Assembly: GCA_947624665.1 (NCBI GenBank)
Contig: CANQLK010000004.1
Location: 1 to 31,376 of the forward strand
DNA length: 31,376 nt
Reading direction: 5' to 3'
From: Candidatus Gastranaerophilales bacterium
Lineage (GTDB): Bacteria > Cyanobacteriota > Vampirovibrionia > Gastranaerophilales > Gastranaerophilaceae
Shown here: one piece after another, positions 29,395 through 31,376 of the stretch
Layout: the number at the start of each line of letters is the position of its first letter
How positions within the stretch are numbered: position 1 is the stretch's first letter
The notes under the pieces: model-generated
What the model was told of the DNA's origin: nothing
Database searches by the model: none
What the model saw: the letters and a program-made list of their open reading frames with translations, nothing else
Program-made: the position numbers and the translations under genes

Positions 29395-29802
29395 TTATCT
29401 TTTTGCTATAACATAAATTAAATGCCATCCGAATTGAGTTTTAACAGGCTGAGATACTTCTCCAATGGGGATTTCAAACGCTGTCTTTTCAAATTCGGGA
29501 ACCATATCGCCTTTTCTGAACCAACCCAAGTCACCGCCTGCCGAACCTGACGGGCATTTAGAATATTTTCTTGCAGCCTCCATAAAATTTCCCAATACTC
29601 CGGGATTATCTTTTTCATTTAATATTTCTTTTCTGATACCGGCGGCTTCTTCCTCTGTCGGCACCAAAATATGTAATGCGTGTACTTGTTTAACCTCATA
29701 AGCTTGCGCCATTGACGAAACAGAACCATATATTTCCGTAAATATTCCCGCATTAAGCATAAAAGCGAACATCAGTAATATTAAAGAAATAAGTTTTTTC
29801 AT
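29395..29802 (-). CDS. PpiC-type (parvulin) peptidyl-prolyl isomerase, exported
   Basis: Residues 1-20 or so form a signal peptide (LISLILLMFAFMLNAGIF). The parvulin domain fills the rest: VHALHILVPTEEEA (the HxxHI-type start), NFMEAARKYSKCPSGSAGGD, LGWFRKGDMVPEFEKTAF, and VKTQFGWHLIYV. It speeds cis-trans prolyl isomerisation, here for exported proteins. At 135 aa it is a minimal one-domain form without SurA-like chaperone regions. AAGGA lies 7 nt before the ATG. It is 14 nt after ilvH in the same direction. Confidence 0.93.
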   Translation of the reverse strand: MKKLISLILLMFAFMLNAGIFTEIYGSVSSMAQAYEVKQVHALHILVPTEEEAAGIRKEILNEKDNPGVLGNFMEAARKYSKCPSGSAGGDLGWFRKGDMVPEFEKTAFEIPIGEVSQPVKTQFGWHLIYVIAKR

Positions 29803-29816
29803 TATATTTTCCTTTC

Positions 29817-30320
29817 TTATTTATTCAGATTTATAAACTGATTTTCTCTTGTAATCGCAACCATGCCAGACCGAACAAGTTCTTTAACCCCCAATGGTTT
29901 CAGAAGTGCAAGTATTGTCATAACCTGTCTGGTATCTCCGCTGTATTCTAGAGTATAAGTATCAGTTGATACATCAATAATTTTAGCGCCGAATATTTCT
30001 GCAATTCTTAAGATTTCGTTACGGGCATCTTCTTTTGCGGTAACTTTACAAAGAACCAATTCTCTATCAATACATTTTTCGGTAGATTTAGGGAGTTCAA
30101 CTACTTTTATGGTATTTATTAAGCGATTTAATTGTTTGCAAATTTGCTCAATTACGAAATCATCACCACTGGTAACGATGGTAATTCTGGAGAAAGAAGG
30201 ATCAATTGTAGCTGCAACCGTCAAACTTTCAATATTAAACCCTCTGGAGGAGAATAAATCGCAGACACAAGAAAGAATGCCGGGTTCATTTTTAACCAAA
30301 ACAGAAATTGTATGTTTCAT
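29817..30320 (-). CDS. ilvH: Acetolactate synthase small (regulatory) subunit
   Basis: The 167-aa protein from the ATG at 30320 begins MKHTISVLVKNEPGILSCVC, the ACT domain that binds valine, with DLFSSRGFNIESLTV. A second ACT-like half follows (ELVLCKVTAKEDARNEI...), ending LVRSGMVAITRE, as in IlvH/IlvN. The subunit activates IlvB and confers feedback inhibition in branched-chain amino-acid synthesis. GGGGGA 6 nt upstream supports this start. A longer open frame up to 30428 is only an overlap with ilvB. It begins 1 nt after the ilvB stop. Confidence 0.96.
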   Translation of the reverse strand: MKHTISVLVKNEPGILSCVCDLFSSRGFNIESLTVAATIDPSFSRITIVTSGDDFVIEQICKQLNRLINTIKVVELPKSTEKCIDRELVLCKVTAKEDARNEILRIAEIFGAKIIDVSTDTYTLEYSGDTRQVMTILALLKPLGVKELVRSGMVAITRENQFINLNK

Positions 30321-30321
30321 T

Positions 30322-31376
30322 TTATTCCCCCATTCCTTCATTTTCCGTAATATTGGATAAAATAACCTCATTAAGCGGTTTTCCTGCCAATACCCAGGGA
30401 TAAACCATTTCAAAAGGTTCAACAACAAAGTCTATAATTACCGGTCCGTCATAATTAATAGCTTTATCAAGTGCTTCATCTATTTGCGATTCCTGATTAA
30501 CTCTTATACCCAAAATACCGTAGGCTTCAGCAAGTTTAACATAATCGGGAGAACTTATATGCGTTTGAGAATAATGCTTATCAAAAAGTTTTTCCTGCCA
30601 TTGTCTTACCATACCCAAATAGCCGTTATTAATTACCGCAATTTTAACGGGAATTTTATAATCCACACAAGTCATAAGCTCTTGAATATTCATTTGAATA
30701 CTGCCGTCGCCTGCGATATTAAATACAAGCTTATCTTTAGCCCCGATTTGAGCGCCGATGGCTGCGGGAAATCCGAATCCCATAGTTCCCAATCCGCCTG
30801 AAGTTATAAGCTGACGTGGTTTGTTAAATTTATACAATTGGGCAGTCCACATTTGATGCTGTCCTACTTCTGTTGCAATAATCACATCTTTGTCTTTTGT
30901 TTTTTCATATAAACGTTTTATAACCGTTTGAGGATGAAGTATTGCATCAGATACGGCAAGTACAGGTTTTTGTTCTTTCCATGATTGAATCTGTTGCAGC
31001 CACGCCTTTCTCATTTCAATGTTATAAGTATATTTTTCGGTATTATATTCTTTTAACATAACATTTATAACGTTTTTTGCATCACCTACTACAGGGATAT
31101 CGACATGTACATTCTTACTGATTGAACACGGGTCGATATCAACATGAATAACCTTTGCGTCCTTACAAAAACGTTTTAAACATCCTGTTATTCGGTCATT
31201 AAATCTTGTACCGACGGCGAAGAGAACATCACAATTACTTACGGCAAGATTTGCCCAGTAATTTCCGTGCATACCTAACATTCCAAGAGATAATTCATCA
31301 TCCTGAGGATAAGTACCAATCCCCATGAGGGTAGTAGCTACGGGGATATTAAGTCTTTAAGCCAATTCTCGTAATT
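30322..31376 (-). CDS. ilvB: Acetolactate synthase large subunit, partial, with an in-frame TAA
   Basis: This is the C-terminal two thirds of the TPP enzyme that makes acetolactate for valine, leucine and isoleucine. LGMLGMHGNYWANLAVSNCD, AVGTRFNDRITG, QLITSGGLGTMGFGFPAAIG, IAGDGSIQMNIQEL and INNGYLGMVRQWQEKLF (the GDG..NN TPP/Mg site) are diagnostic. The gene continues beyond the window. An in-frame TAA at 31357-31359 interrupts it: upstream codons read LRELA and downstream RLNIPVATTLMG, both typical IlvB, so the frame is right and only one codon is a stop. It could be a nonsense mutation or a sequence error. The longest uninterrupted frame starts at 31326. It is cotranscribed with ilvH. Confidence 0.88.

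Noticed and set aside
30321..30428. Upstream extension of ilvH
   Set aside because: The extension overlaps ilvB, adds unrelated residues before the conserved MKHTISVLV start, and lacks the GGGGGA site.
1..31376. CRISPR arrays, IS elements, transposases, integrases, prophage structural genes, rRNA
   Set aside because: None seen. No regularly spaced repeats, no recombinase motifs, no terminal inverted repeats and no rRNA-like sequence were found on either strand.

Overview
The window looks like chromosomal DNA of an AT-rich, diderm bacterium. An LptD/OstA-like outer-membrane protein with a signal peptide, an EnvC-type murein hydrolase activator and a parvulin with a signal peptide all point to an outer membrane. 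The AT bias, a Ski2/Mtr4-like helicase with a DSHCT-like tail, an archaeal-type short GlgP and a type I-beta AroF together would fit a non-photosynthetic relative of Cyanobacteria (Vampirovibrionia/Gastranaerophilales). That assignment is inference and no marker gene here proves it.

Layout. 1-174 is the 3' end of a cupin gene. 182-2640 is a repeat-rich accessory locus: tRNA-Ser(GGA) on the minus strand, several partial copies of its 3' end, and a minus-strand gene for a 607-aa GT-C-like membrane protein lying between the repeats. 2718-5919 holds a secreted or anchored two-HKD phospholipase D-like protein, smpB, and a divergent pair (small unknown protein / Cro-C1 type regulator). 5926-12864 is a minus-strand housekeeping run: STAS protein, rsmI, ffh, NDP-sugar pyrophosphorylase, aroF and helicase, most of them a few bases apart. 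12940-13659 is a secreted/anchored AMIN-like protein. 13841-17448 is a plus-strand run: degenerate GH13-like protein, nagZ and a small secreted protein. It ends at a bidirectional terminator shared with the envelope operon that comes from the other side (33-aa membrane peptide, envC-like, lptD-like; 21061 to 17465). Then come a 5-formyl-THF cyclo-ligase, a glgP-like gene, a SerB-like phosphatase, glmS with a coupled 52-aa ORF, and ogt. 26917-29294 is a second small accessory island (FdtA-like cupin plus a 589-aa GT-C-like protein). The window ends in a minus-strand ilvB-ilvH-ppiC run.

Most notable: the two accessory islands carry homologous GT-C-like membrane proteins, and each is bracketed by direct repeats made of a gene's 3' coding end, its stop codon and terminator sequence. 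At ogt, a 69-bp repeat recreates the last 20 codons. The second copy keeps an open frame and stop, and it still owns the complete terminator hairpin that the intact ogt has lost. At tRNA-Ser, the repeats contain the last 16 nt of the tRNA plus a terminator-like hairpin and a conserved coding tail that forms the C-terminus of the 607-aa protein. No recombinase is present in the window. This looks like cassette-style insertion of surface-glycan genes at gene ends.

Other oddities: a GlgP homologue with Ser in place of the PLP-binding Lys, a GH13-like protein without the nucleophile Asp, an in-frame TAA inside ilvB at the window edge, and a set of genes whose -10 boxes lie 6-9 nt before the ATG, which implies leaderless or near-leaderless mRNAs.
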